A stretch of DNA of 64,000 nt from Antedon bifida (lineage: Eukaryota > Echinodermata > Crinoidea > Comatulida > Antedonidae): assembly GCA_963402885.1 (NCBI GenBank), contig OY727096.1, forward strand, positions 22,053,820 through 22,117,819, given 5' to 3'. Under the pieces are notes generated by a model. It was not told the origin of the DNA, did no database searches, and worked only from the letters and a program-made list of their open reading frames with translations. How positions within the stretch are numbered: position 1 is the first letter of the stretch; the number at the start of each line of letters is the position of its first letter. Both the position numbers and the translations under genes were made by a program. This document shows, piece by piece, positions 22,319-33,900 of the stretch.

Positions 22319-22360
22319 TTTTTTTTTGCCGAACTAGTTTGATAGTGTAGACAGAGCTTG
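22319..22360. mobile_element. palindromic MITE fragment (copy 4)
   Basis: Only the right end remains: GCCGAACTAGTTTGATAGTG then TAGACAGAGCTT. Confidence 0.65.
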
Positions 22361-22984
22361 AGGTTTGATTCATCTTATTCATGTCAATTTCTGCACATAA
22401 GTAATATATCATAAAGCTATACAAATTGTCCATAATAAAAACTGTTCAGTATAGAGATTGAGAGGTACTACGTGTTACACTGTAGGCGTTATCTGTAAGA
22501 TTGATATATTTTCAACCAAGATGTATACAGTTAAAAGCATGCACTAATGAATAATGAATGTATTGTATGAAGCCTAATGGAACTCACAGCACTGTAATTA
22601 TTTAATTCACTTGCTTAGCAACAAGTCTCATTATCAAGTCAAATTTAATATCTGTTCGTTGATACTCTAATTATTAAATGGAATTCACATTGCTGTAGAT
22701 ATATCACCATTTTTAATGGATATTACCTCTTCTTAATAAGAAAGTCTTAAGTAATTGAAATTTATGATGTCTGAACTCCTCGAAACTCGGATGGTATTCT
22801 AAGTGACTTGCAGATAAGAGCCTACAAAAAGTCTACAAACAGTATTTACATGTTTATGAGGTAAATCACTCAGTTCACACTGTAGATTCAATATTGTAGC
22901 GGATTGCAATGGTGATATATAACCTTTCAAATTAATAATATTTTTAATTGCAGGTATACAACTTAAGACAGAATATATAGAAAT

Positions 22985-25900
22985 ATGCCGGCTTTGGTGG
23001 CATTCAACCGTCGCTGGGCAATAGGTAGTGATGATTTTGCGTTGTCTGGGGTTGTTCCCCTTCTTATTCGACTTGTATGGTAAGTAAAGTGTTGTCAATT
23101 ATGTGCCTTGATCATGTTAGTCAGTGTGTATCTGATTGCTACATAGCACAGTGGGTATAACTCAACACAAGCTGGGGTAATTTACATAGACAATGATCTA
23201 TGCAGTTGACCCATCTGAATTAGGTCTAGCCCACCTTTTGGTCTTCAGTGTAGGTATAAAACACATCTTTTTGATCCTCATGCAAGTCTAAAACCCACCG
23301 TTGGTCCACATATGCCAAAGCCTACCTTTGGTCCTCAGTAGGCCTAGGTCTAAGCCCACCTTTGGTCCTCAATGTAGGTCTTGGTCCTCATATACAGGGA
23401 ACCCCATCTTTTGGTCCCTTTCAAGTCTAAAACCCACTGTTGATCCTAATGTAGGTATAAGCCTTTGGTGCTCAGGCCACATTTTGATGCTTAAGAATAA
23501 GCCACCCTTTGGACATTTGGTCCCCATGCATAAGCCCACCTACCTATCCCAACTCAATACAATATTTACCAATCACTTTCCTATCTGTTTATTACTAGGT
23601 TCATAGTGGTTGCCGTCATCTTTACAGAACACATCGCAAGCCACGATCACTTTGAAAAATGCAATGCAAAAAGAATAACATTCACTTATTTCTTTGGATT
23701 CTTTACAATTATGGTTCTAACTATTATCTTTGAAATACTTATAATATACGTGAGCAGTCGAGGTACTATTATTGATACTCATCCACGCAGACACATTCCT
23801 CCTCTTTTATATTCTCGATTGTTTCTATACGTATTCGAAATATTACTGAGTATTCTTGGAATTGTGACAGTTTCTAGGAATTGGAAATCAGAAATGGACT
23901 GTGATAATGACGTGATGTCATTGATATTAGCGGTCGTTGTTCTAAGTTGGGCAGGACTACTTGTTAACCTTATTACTATATTTATTAAGTTTGATCCGTT
24001 GGGTCACATACGAGAAAAAGAAAAGCGCAAGCTGCACAAACGGATGCGGAGGAAGTCTTCTGTGAGGTCTGTGTTTAACGTTGAAACACCGAAAGCTTTA
24101 TGGGAACGCCGGTAAGAAAATGAATGTTTTGTGTTATTCTAATACTTTGTTTTTAACATGTGTTCAGTTATAACCCCATCCCACAGTTTGAAGTGTGGTC
24201 TAAAAACTAACATGTCTACCATGAATACTGGTAATAAGTGTGGAGGATTGCCACCAAAATGCTGTTTGAATTTATAAGAAATTTTAAGAAAATTTACAAT
24301 TATGATTTCAGGTGTCGTACAATGTGTTGTAATGTCAATGGTGATGAAAATGCTGGGGAAGCCTTTGCGGATGTCTCATCAATATTCGCACAAGTGTTTG
24401 AGGTGTGTAAATAACTTAATTCTTTAGTGATTTTTGCAACTAGAGTTTTATACCAATATCCCAATGTATATATTTATAATTGTCCGCATATTTTTGTCTC
24501 CTCAGGAGCACGATGTGGTAGCCTCGGATATTTTAGCTGGTCTAACGTTAATCCGGAAAGAGCACAAACTATTAAAGATGCAAGGCTGTATGCCGAAATC
24601 ATCCCAGTCTCATTTCCCAAAACTTACAAAACCATCTCAGCTTGTTACTGACGTGCTCCCGCGAGCCGTTCACTATCTGCAATATGCAATCAGTTCATAT
24701 GGATATCTTTTCTACCTTTTTGACAACATTGCATGCGGAATTTGTAAATTATGCCGATATAAAGATTGTATATGTTGTTGCTATGAAGATGATGATAATT
24801 GCGCGGGATACAACACAGCTGTTGTCAAGGAGATGAATGGATTGACAGATGATGAAATTGTTTATATTACTTATCAAAATAAAGTAAGAGGATTACAAAA
24901 TATTGATTTCAGATAGAGAAACACGATTGTAGCCACATGAATTACATCAATTAAGTATTAACAGTTTCACTAACAAGAATTCCAAAGATGTCAATCATCC
25001 CCCCCCCCCCCCCACCTACCCTCTCACAAAGCACACTTTAGCTCATGTGGCTACGGCCTTGCGAAGGGATGTGATGCTTCAATTACAATTTGCCTGTTAA
25101 ATCTATTTTTCAAAAACAGTGTTGGGAAATTAATAGAATAATTTTCTAGTGTTAAATCTACCTACGGTGGTCATCGACATTTGGGGATTGCATTAGAAAA
25201 TTAATTTTGCTTCTTCTTTCTTCTTAATATTCTATTTGTATATTATAACTAATAGTGGTTTTATCACTTTACTACTGTACGATTCATATGGGGTTAATTT
25301 CATTTTAAAGCTCTGTCTACACTATCAAACTAGTATGATGTGCCCAAATATAATAGTGATATGCTTAAATAGTGATATGACATCATATCCATATATGGGC
25401 ACATCACATTTTTTTGTCACATAGAGTTTGATGGTGTAGACAGAGCTTTACATTTAAACTTCTTGTCTTTCTAGATTTATGAAATACCATTTTTTGTAGC
25501 CGTGGATCACAAACATAAATCTATAGTCATATCACTACGTGGAACATTGTCAGTTGAGGTAAGCAAAACATGGACCAATTGGGATTTGAACCAATGCATA
25601 ACTTTGTACCACTTACCATCAAGCTAGGAATTTTAAATTTTTAAAGAGGTTGAAAAGATTCGGTACCACTTTACTATCGAGATAGGAATGTTTAAAGAGG
25701 TTGAAAAAACACAATTTTGATTTGCGTTTGTTTAAATACTGTGATAATTTAGTGTATGTAATAAAGTCGTTAGTAAGCAAAATATAATATGTTATTTTTC
25801 TTTCATAGGATGCACTGACAGATGCAAATGCAGATAGTGCCTTGATGATTGTTGATAACCAAAGGATGTACGCTCATAAGGGCATTTTGATTGTCAGCCA

Positions 25901-28055
25901 AAATGTTAAAATAATATTAGACAGAGAGAAAATTATTGAGAAAGCCTATGAAAAAGCAGAGGTGAGGTATTATTAAACTTTAAAAAACATGAAGGGTTGA
26001 ATGGGAGGGAAAAGAAAATGTATGGAAAAGGAACAAAGGTGTGGAAAAGGAAGGAAGGTGTAGAGAAAGCACCCCAACATGCAAAATTGATTGGCATTTT
26101 GGGAAAAGGAAGCAAATATCACTCCGCAATAACCCCTAAAATAATACCTTCTGATGTTTCAAAGTAGTGTAAAATTCATAAGTTTGTTTGTCTATAGAGC
26201 AATGATTATGAACTAGTGGTAACAGGACACAGCCTTGGTGGGGGAGCTGCAGCTATCCTAACAATACTTCTCAAACCTGATTGGCCAGACATAAAATGCT
26301 TCTCATTTGCATGCCCAGGAGGACTTGTCAGGTAAGGTGTGTGTGGGGGTTTTTTGTGTAAACATTGTTGTTTTTGCTTTATATATTTAGATGTTATAAA
26401 GTATTGTACAGAAAAGAATTTATGATTTCATTGGACGAAGTAAAAATGCTGCAAGAGCAGCGGATTATTATTATTATATTTTATGATTGAATTAAACATC
26501 AGGGGCCCGTATTTAAAGTCACACTAAATAAAGTAAAACATTTGTGTATTTAAGTCAATAAATATTTTTCCTTAAAAAGTATTCATAGATAGGAAGATTT
26601 TAAAAAGTGCCTGACAATATAAAATCTTGCTTTTGTGTATATTTGACAAGAAGTTGACAACTCTCACAAAAGTGGAACCATGAGTAAAGGCTACCTTTTG
26701 TCTTGGTATTTGTTGACCCCGCACTACATTATATTCTTCTTTTCAGTTCTGTGGCAGTGCAATATTCTAGTAGCTTTATCACCACAGTGATTCTGGGCAG
26801 TGATCTAATTTCAAGGTACAAAACAATGATTAATTTAAATATAATACAGTCAACTCTCCCAATAACGGACACCTTTGGGCTGGCATAATATGTCTGGTTT
26901 TCCAGAAAGTCTGGTATTCGGAATGTGTTTTTAATGGTGAAGGAAAAAAAACAGTCTGGTTTTGGGAGAGTTTCTGGTTTTTAGAGAGTCCGGTATTGGG
27001 AGAGTTGACTGTAATATATATGTGCAATACTGTCACAAACTCATATTTTTTGTTCCTTTTGTTGATAGAATGTCATTAGAGAGTTTAGAAGATATAAAAG
27101 GACAACTTATAAAGGCAGTGATGGAAACAGACAAATCAAAGGTAGTGTCTGATGTTATAGCAGAATACAAACTTAATTAACATCCTTGAAAATGTGAACT
27201 AAAATTGGGAATAATGTTGATTTTTTTTTCCAGTGCTCTCTGTTATCGCAGGCATGTTTGAGCGGTATGTGTGGAACGGACAAATATGATGCTTACGGAT
27301 ATGATGAGATGATGTTGACGGTTAATGACAACCAGAACTTGGAATGTCAGCATGATCAAAGATTAGATGGTAATGTAAGCTCATCATACCAGCATCTAGA
27401 CGATTGCGATGACAACACCATTGATGAGACTACTGGTCTTACAGCTGTTGATGAGGGTGACAAAGGGGAAGGTGACAATGAGGATGGTGACAATGGGGAT
27501 GGTGACAATGAGGAAGGTGACAATGGGGAAGGTGACAATGATGGGGAAGGTGACAATGATGAGGAAGATTGGGATAATGATGAGGAAGATGGGGATAATG
27601 CCAAAAATAGACAATTGTTTTTACCAGGCCAGATTTTATGGATTAAAAAGATATCAGAGGGAATTGAAAGGTTAGTATTTTCTTTTCAAAATAATAATTA
27701 CTGTTTTTTTAGTATATCTAGCGGCACATGGATACAAAATAAAAACTTTATGTGACAAAAAAATGTGATTTGCCCATAAATGGACATGATGATGTCACTA
27801 CCATATTTAGGCATATCACTACCATAATTGGGCACATCACACATTTTGTTAAGAAATTGAAATAATTTTCTATTGTCTTCTTCCAGAAACTCATGTTGTG
27901 GTAAACGACAATATGTTGCTACATGGGCGAAACATGGAGACTTTTCATCTATCTTAGTCAAACCTAGCATGGTCACGGACCACGTACCTTACAACTTGAT
28001 GAATGCAATTCATTTGATTATAAATGACACCCGTGAATCACATCAACAGGTCTGA
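22985..28055 (+). CDS. DAGLB: sn1-specific diacylglycerol lipase beta, 731 aa
   Basis: Coding exons: 22985-23079, 23599-24111, 24312-24402, 24506-24883, 25475-25558, 25809-25961, 26198-26331, 26747-26815, 27069-27141, 27234-27670, 27887-28055. The frame closes at 731 codons plus TGA. The N-terminus (FNRRWAIGSDD) precedes four membrane segments within residues about 20-190. The lipase domain has the nucleophile elbow GHSLGGGAA with Ser450, then LGSD with Asp502, and TDHVP with His708, the expected Ser-Asp-His triad. The enzyme cleaves diacylglycerol at sn-1 to make 2-arachidonoylglycerol. The short C-terminus fits the beta form, not alpha. Unusual: an acidic GD/GE/DN repeat (about residues 600-653) lies between the catalytic Asp and His. 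The cysteine-rich loop after the membrane domain (CRYKDCICCCYEDDD) is also visible. Confidence 0.93.
23215..23545. repeat. degenerate minisatellite in DAGLB intron 1
   Basis: About eight diverged units of roughly 35-45 bp are built on AAGCCCACCTTTGGTCCTCA followed by a TGTAGGTCT linker. Some units are truncated. The open frame at 23301-23606 comes from this repeat. Confidence 0.65.
24999..25013. repeat. C homopolymer, about 14-15 nt
   Basis: A long C run in DAGLB intron 4, followed by ACCTACCCTCTC. Confidence 0.8.
25307..25449. mobile_element. palindromic MITE (copy 5), DAGLB intron 4
   Basis: Near complete: AAAGCTCTGTCTACACTATC at the left, TTTGATGGTGTAGACAGAGC at the right, with TA on both sides. 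Confidence 0.88.
25572..25632 (-). mobile_element. tRNA-derived SINE head fragment
   Basis: On the minus strand TAGCTTGATGGTAAGTGG resembles an A box, and GGTTCAAATCC about 20 nt later is a canonical B box. No full tRNA fold or intact 3' end is seen. Confidence 0.4.
26845..27013. mobile_element. pogo-like MITE in DAGLB intron 8
   Basis: TACAGTCAACTCTCCCAATA at the left and TATTGGGAGAGTTGACTGTA at the right form a perfect 20-bp terminal inverted repeat bounded by TA. Internal CTGGTTTT and GTCCGGTATT units recur. Confidence 0.85.
27448..27602 (+). repeat. coding minisatellite (acidic repeat) in DAGLB exon 10
   Basis: About nine units of GGTGACAATGRGGAN (15 nt, encoding GDNEE/GDNGD) in frame, followed by GATGAGGAAGA units. 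The repeat keeps the reading frame, so length change would alter only the acidic linker. Confidence 0.85.
27738..27858. mobile_element. palindromic MITE (copy 6), truncated, DAGLB intron 10
   Basis: Body sequence from AAAACTTTATGTGACAAAAA to CACATCACACATTTTGTTAAG; both AGCTC ends are missing. Confidence 0.7.
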
Positions 28056-28610
28056 TAAACTGGTTATTCACACATTGAATAGTTTAGTACAGAATATGCT
28101 ATGACAATTGTTCCTATGGTAGGAATAAGGTTATAACAGAGGTACATTTAGCACAGGGCTATTAAGATGTGAAAAACCTTGTAGTTTTAAAAAAGGCTAG
28201 GTTGTATTTCTATTTTTTCTTTCATTTACACAATCATTATTATGAACATAAACAACTATATAATGAATTATGAGAATGACTACTTCATAATTGAAAATGA
28301 AAGTTATGAATCAACAAAAAAAACTTAGTGGTTAATGGATTATATTAATACAATGGTATTGCAAAATATAGGTTAGAGGAAGAAGTAAAAGTTGAATACA
28401 TTCCAGAATATTGTATAGTAGAACCACTTAATAACACATTATTGCTATATAAGCATTTCCTTCATTGCTTTTACCAAAGGATATGTGTAGACATTAAATA
28501 ATTTGATGATAAAGGATATTCATTTCCTGGTCAGTGAACTATTTTATGCATCACAACAACAATATTATAACTTAAACTTGTGTGTAAATAGTTGGATGAA
28601 TTCAAACTTT

Positions 28611-28747
28611 AAGCTCTGTCTACTATCAAACTTTATGTGACAAAACATGTGATGTCCATATATGGACACAATGATGTCATATCACTACCATATTTCGGCA
28701 TATCACACTTTTTTGTCTAACTAGTTTGATAGTGTGGACAGAGCTTT
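28611..28747. mobile_element. palindromic MITE (copy 7)
   Basis: Left AAGCTCTGTCTACTATCAAA (two bases lost) and right GATAGTGTGGACAGAGCTTT. It lies in the presumed DAGLB 3' untranslated region. Confidence 0.85.
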
Positions 28748-28848
28748 AGAATAAACCAATTGAATGATGAATAATGAATGATTCTTGTAAATAAATCAGA
28801 AAGTGGAAAGTGCCATTCTTCATTATAATGAAGATACTGTCACCAGAT

Positions 28849-28901
28849 GTCACATCACACTTTTTTTGTCAAACTAGTTTGATAGTGTGGACAGTGCTTT
28901 A
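28849..28901. mobile_element. palindromic MITE fragment (copy 8)
   Basis: Right half only: CACATCACACTTTTTTTGTC to GATAGTGTGGACAGTGCTTT. Confidence 0.7.
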
Positions 28902-29163
28902 GTCTACTTGATAGATGGCCGATCACTAGTTTCTCTCGTTTCGTTTAGTAAACTAAAGTAGTGATGTCATGGCACTCGTTTCCTCACCTTAATGTAGAAA
29001 ATGTTTTATATGTATATTGACAGTAGATTTTAATATATACAGTATATATGGTGATTTATGGTAAATTAATCTTTTGTAAAAAAAAATCAATACAGTTTAA
29101 TGTATACATTTTGTAGAATATTTAATTGAGAGTCTTGAATAATGTACTGTTAAAATACTTGTG

Positions 29164-29189
29164 AATAAAATTTTCAATTTTGAAATAAA
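29164..29189 (+). terminator. paired AATAAA, candidate DAGLB poly(A) signals
   Basis: Two hexamers 20 nt apart, about 1.1 kb after the DAGLB stop codon. Confidence 0.4.
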
Positions 29190-29265
29190 TGACCTTGTTG
29201 TGTGTAGTGTAGGAAACCCTAGAAATCTTTTATTGTTGAAATGGAATCTTTATGCGTGGTGTGTT

Positions 29266-29350
29266 AAGCTCAAATGTGATGTGCCCATATATGGACACAA
29301 TCACATTCAACTTTTTTGTCAGTGTAGTTTGATAGTGTAGACAGAGCTTA
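29266..29350. mobile_element. palindromic MITE (copy 9), internally deleted
   Basis: AAGCTCAAATGTGATGTGCC at the left joins quickly to the usual right end GATAGTGTAGACAGAGCTTA. Confidence 0.75.
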
Positions 29351-30745
29351 AAAGACAAATAGTAGAGCAATACATTTATCAACAAACTCAGTCTCAACTC
29401 AATCACAGCTTCTCACTAATACTGACCAGATCACTCCACTGTGGATATGTACACATATGCGCAAAAAAAAAAGTCAGCCAAAATTATTTTACTGTAAAAT
29501 ATAATCTTTTAAAATAGTTATTTTTACTTAATTAATTACAAGTTGGTCTATTAATGTATCTAAGTACAGTCTTAATGTATTACATTTTATACTTTGTTCA
29601 TAAATATATTAATATTATTGTTAATATAATAATGATATATATTAATGCATTATCACATGTGTATATTAATTGTTAAAAGTGCAAATTGTAAACAGATTCT
29701 AAGTCTGAACTATCGGGCTGCAGTTTTCACCTCCAACTTTCTGAATTGTGGAACTGAAGTAACTTAGATGGGACCTTGGCTAGTTTATTCCCATCCTTTA
29801 TCAATACCCACTAGAACTACTGGAGATACATACTTATAAATATATTAAGTGTTGAATGGGAGATTTGTACAGTGTGTGACTGCATGAGAATGACAATTAT
29901 TAAGGCTAGCCAACACTACTATACCTACTATACAATCATGGCTTTACTGTTTTGTCAATCAACTTTGCTATTAGTTTAATCACATATATTTATAATGCTG
30001 ATATTTATAAACCTAGAATTGTTTATTCTGTGTATAAATTAAAAATATAAATTTAAATATCAGAAAAATTTAGGGGGAAATATGATTGGTATTTGACAGC
30101 AAATAACAATTAACCATTCAAGTATTATGTCCAAGAAAATATATTAAAATTTACACAAGTATTCAGCTGATTTAAAAATGACCAATAACGTATAATATAT
30201 ATAATAATAATATATGCTAATTATCAGTAAAATATTAGTATTTATGAAATATGGTTATTACAATGATTTTTTAAAATATAAAAATATTAAAATAATTATA
30301 TATTAAAATATTAAAAACATTTAAATATATATACAAAGTGAATTTTTACAAATATTTTCTTTATCCCATTAGTTACAAGTATCATATCAACCATGTAATG
30401 TGAATGCATAATATTATGTATTAACAACAACAAACATTTGTAGATCTAATTTCAACTATAGTGTTTTAACAAAGCATTTTCATATTTACAATTTAAGAAG
30501 CATTGCTGCAGTAGATTTACTGTTGACATGAATGATGATTTAATATTAGTTATTAAAAATAGCTCTTTCTCGAAGACCCTGTTTCCACTGAAACACGTCT
30601 TTACAATATACACCAACAAAAACATATTCAACAAGTTGCACTGAATTTAAAAGCACCAAATACAAGGAAATATGATGATACATGATATATCATCACTTGT
30701 AGCGTCATGATATCACCATCTATCACCTTTTTTGGTATAAAGATA

Positions 30746-30972
30746 TCACTGTTTTGTGACTGTGAAGATGTCATCATCTACCTCAGTGTTTGGGCCTTCT
30801 GGTATTGATTGAAAAACATTGTCATACGGTTGTTTGCTTTTAGTAACGGTACAAACAAGCACGACGAGAAAGACGACTATTAAAATTACTAGGCCGGCTA
30901 TGATACCTATCCACCATGGCTCAACCAGAAACGAGTTGTCACTAGTGCTTGCAGCTGCCTCTGAATTTGGAG
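30746..30972 (-). CDS. terminal exon: membrane segment and cytoplasmic tail
   Basis: 74 codons plus TGA (complement of 30746-30748), entered in phase 1. After a Ser/Ala-rich stalk ([14 protein letters not shown]) comes a hydrophobic helix, [20 protein letters not shown], then VCTVTKSK as stop-transfer. The tail is about 33 residues, with QPYDNVF (a possible phosphotyrosine or sorting motif) and an acidic end near [11 protein letters not shown]. The tail is too short for a Notch-type intracellular domain. The preceding intron is the longest undisturbed one of the gene (30973-32625). Confidence 0.9.
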
Positions 30973-33900
30973 CTGAAAGATATTAAAAACAATTGAAATG
31001 TAAATATAGTTGTATTAAAGGGTATTTGTATTCTTACAAGCTCAGCCCTTGAACATGAAATATGATAAAATACCTTTGAGACTCGGGAGTATAACAATAA
31101 ACAATCCTAAAGAGAGGGCACTGCATAATTCTTTGCATATGTATTAAAACTTATAACATGTAAAAATCGATAAGAGTCGGTAATACATTTGTTTATGTTC
31201 GAGTGCATGTCTTTTTATCATGTTATGAGAGTGCAGTTAAAGAAACAGTATGTGTTCATCTGTACATGATTGAAGCAATTTAGTATAAAGGTTAAACCTT
31301 CTTTATCACACTAGTATCCAATATATAACTACTATTATAATATATTAGAAAACGTTATTTATTTATATTTGTTATTTATTTGTAGTAAGATTTTAATTAA
31401 AAACGACAGATGGTTTACGTTATAATACTTGTGTGCATCATTAGAAATATACTATGTCTGTTAATTGCATTATTTAATTATTATTTAATATAGACTTATA
31501 GACGTGATGATGGCCAAGTTGCTGTCCATTGCATTGCATGTATCATTCTCTGTATCTCTCTCATGCAAGAGGTTACATGAACGAATTAGTTAATTTTCAT
31601 CCCATTGAGCATAGAGCCACTCTTGTGGCTTACATTACCAAGTGATTCAACTGGTGAACACAGTGATAAACATCAGGGGCCTAAATGAACCAGAACACTG
31701 GGGTGACCTCCTACTTATTTCAAAAGAGGAAGTTAGGTTCTTTTAAGTGCACAGTAGCCCAAGAAGACTGGACTACATGAACCAATACACTGTTATGAAT
31801 CTTCTACTCTCAAGAGTAAATTCTCTACACTGAACTTATGGTTTATCTAAGAAAATGTATCAACAACATTGAGCTCCTCCCTCAACTGCTTGACCAATAC
31901 AAATCTATAAAAATTAGTTATCCACTTTGAATATCACCTGTATGCAGATTGTTAAGAAAAGAATTAGCGTGAATCCAGATGCAGACATCTCTAAAGTGTA
32001 ACTGGTTAGAGACTACTAGTTTACTTACATCAAAGAAAATCTGGTAAAAATCACTATATATCAACTATAAAAAATAATCACCAATTACTATTAGAAAAAT
32101 CTTTAAGACAATAAAACACTCAAAGTAGTTCTCCAATTACTTGACCTTTGACATGAAGTTATCAATATTCATTATGTTGATTATTTCAATGTAGCATGTT
32201 AGGTTGTGTAGAAAATGAACTCATGTCTAATAGCAAGTATACACCACACCATATTGTTCTGGTTGCAGGTCAAGTCAAATAAGGATCGTAAACCATAGGC
32301 ATAGAGTAATTGTATTATGTGCACTTCAAAGAACCCAAAACTAACAATTTCCTTGGGTATGTCGTGTAGCCTTTCCCAGAAGATTTAGACATTAGACAAA
32401 CTGTGTAAAAACATTCACAAAACAGCAAAGCCCATATAAACCAAGAGTATTATGATTATGGGTAAAAACAATTTTACCTTCTATTACTAACATTTTGATT
32501 AAAAAACCAAAAACAAGCAAAAATGACAATAAACTTGATTGAAAAATGAATGTAGAAAATGTCAAGTAAAATGTAGAGAAGTGGCACTTAATTAAGTGAC
32601 AGCTTTGGAAGGAATGTGTACTTACCAAATTGACAGTTAGTACCAGAGTAACCTGCTTCACATAGACACAGATAAGAGCCTACTTGATTCTGACATGTAC
32701 CTGTAACCTCACAAGGATTACTAGAACACTCATCAAAATCTGTCAAAAATAACAATGAAAATAAAAACGAATAATAATAACAAAATTGTGTATTACTATC
32801 AGGTTATGTTACTGGGCTGGTTGCATTGTTATGGTCAATTTTGATAAATTTTACCAAATAGAGTCCAGAGCAATTTATCAAAATCAAAAACATTGACTAA
32901 TACACATGCATATTGTTATTTTGCAGGGATGCCACCACGCTGGTCGGTGGTGGACGGGCCCCAAATAAATGAACATTTCATATATTGCGACGTGAAAAAT
33001 ACACAACCAATAAGAACTCAGAAATATTTGATTTGCGCGAACACATTTGCTAATGGAAAACAGGCTTTAGATAAAAAGAAATAATCAACAAATACTTCAT
33101 TTGCAAAACTGTAATAAACAATGATAAATCTCCCATATACAAAAATAAATTTATCTTACCAATTTCGCATCGATCTCCACTTATTCCTGGATAACAGCTG
33201 CAGATATACCCATTGGAAGAATCTATGCATACACCATTATTTCCACAGGGATTACTTAAACATTCATTAACATCTGAAAAAAAAAACAAAAAATGATTTA
33301 ACAAATTTATATTAAAAACCAGCCATCGGTAGCTTAAAAAATCCAATGTGGTTTATTCCTAGAAACACTAGGGGTGGCAGTTACTGATGAAAAAAGATGT
33401 TTAGTCTTAGTTGTCAAATCCTTATACAATATTAGGTTATCTTTACCAATATACACACATGGACATGTTTCTAAACTGAGTTAAAACTAGCTAAAGATTA
33501 CTGGTAGCCGACTGGGCCACAAAAACCATACCTGTAGCACAATTTGCACCTGAATATCCTGGTGGACAAAAGCAAATGTATCCAGAGTTTGAAAATGGTT
33601 GACATGTACCACCGTTTTCGCAAGGGGCTATGTCACAGTCGCTTCCAACAGCTAAAAACAAAATTTATAAAATGACGTCACTATTACAAACAGATGTAAT
33701 GTAAAAAAGTATCTTGGCATGATACAGTACATTTTTACTATAAATACTTATGGTATTAATTAAATATGGGGTGAGGAAAAGAGGTGGAGGTAGTCGGGGT
33801 GGGGGAGGGAAGATCATAAACATCTACAGACAAATAGTCAATATAATTAAACATTTGATTGTAAATCAAAATGAAGGTAGGATAAAGAAGTAAACTCACG

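Larger units (their letters stand above)
28056..30745. other. convergent intergenic region between DAGLB and the EGF gene
   Basis: This holds the DAGLB 3' untranslated region, MITE copies 7-9 and a very AT-rich stretch (29980-30330). Two plus-strand AATAAA hexamers (29164 and 29184) could end DAGLB. No coding exon is supported. Confidence 0.5.

Noticed and set aside
22799-23098. Minus-strand 99-aa frame over the DAGLB start exon
   Set aside because: It is antisense to the verified DAGLB first coding exon.
27356-27604. Minus-strand Ser/Pro-rich open frame
   Set aside because: It is the antisense of the acidic coding minisatellite of DAGLB exon 10; the repeat keeps several frames open.
32893-33084. 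Plus-strand frame in an EGF gene intron
   Set aside because: It overlaps a probable MITE remnant ending AAAACAGGCTT and has no homology that I recognise.
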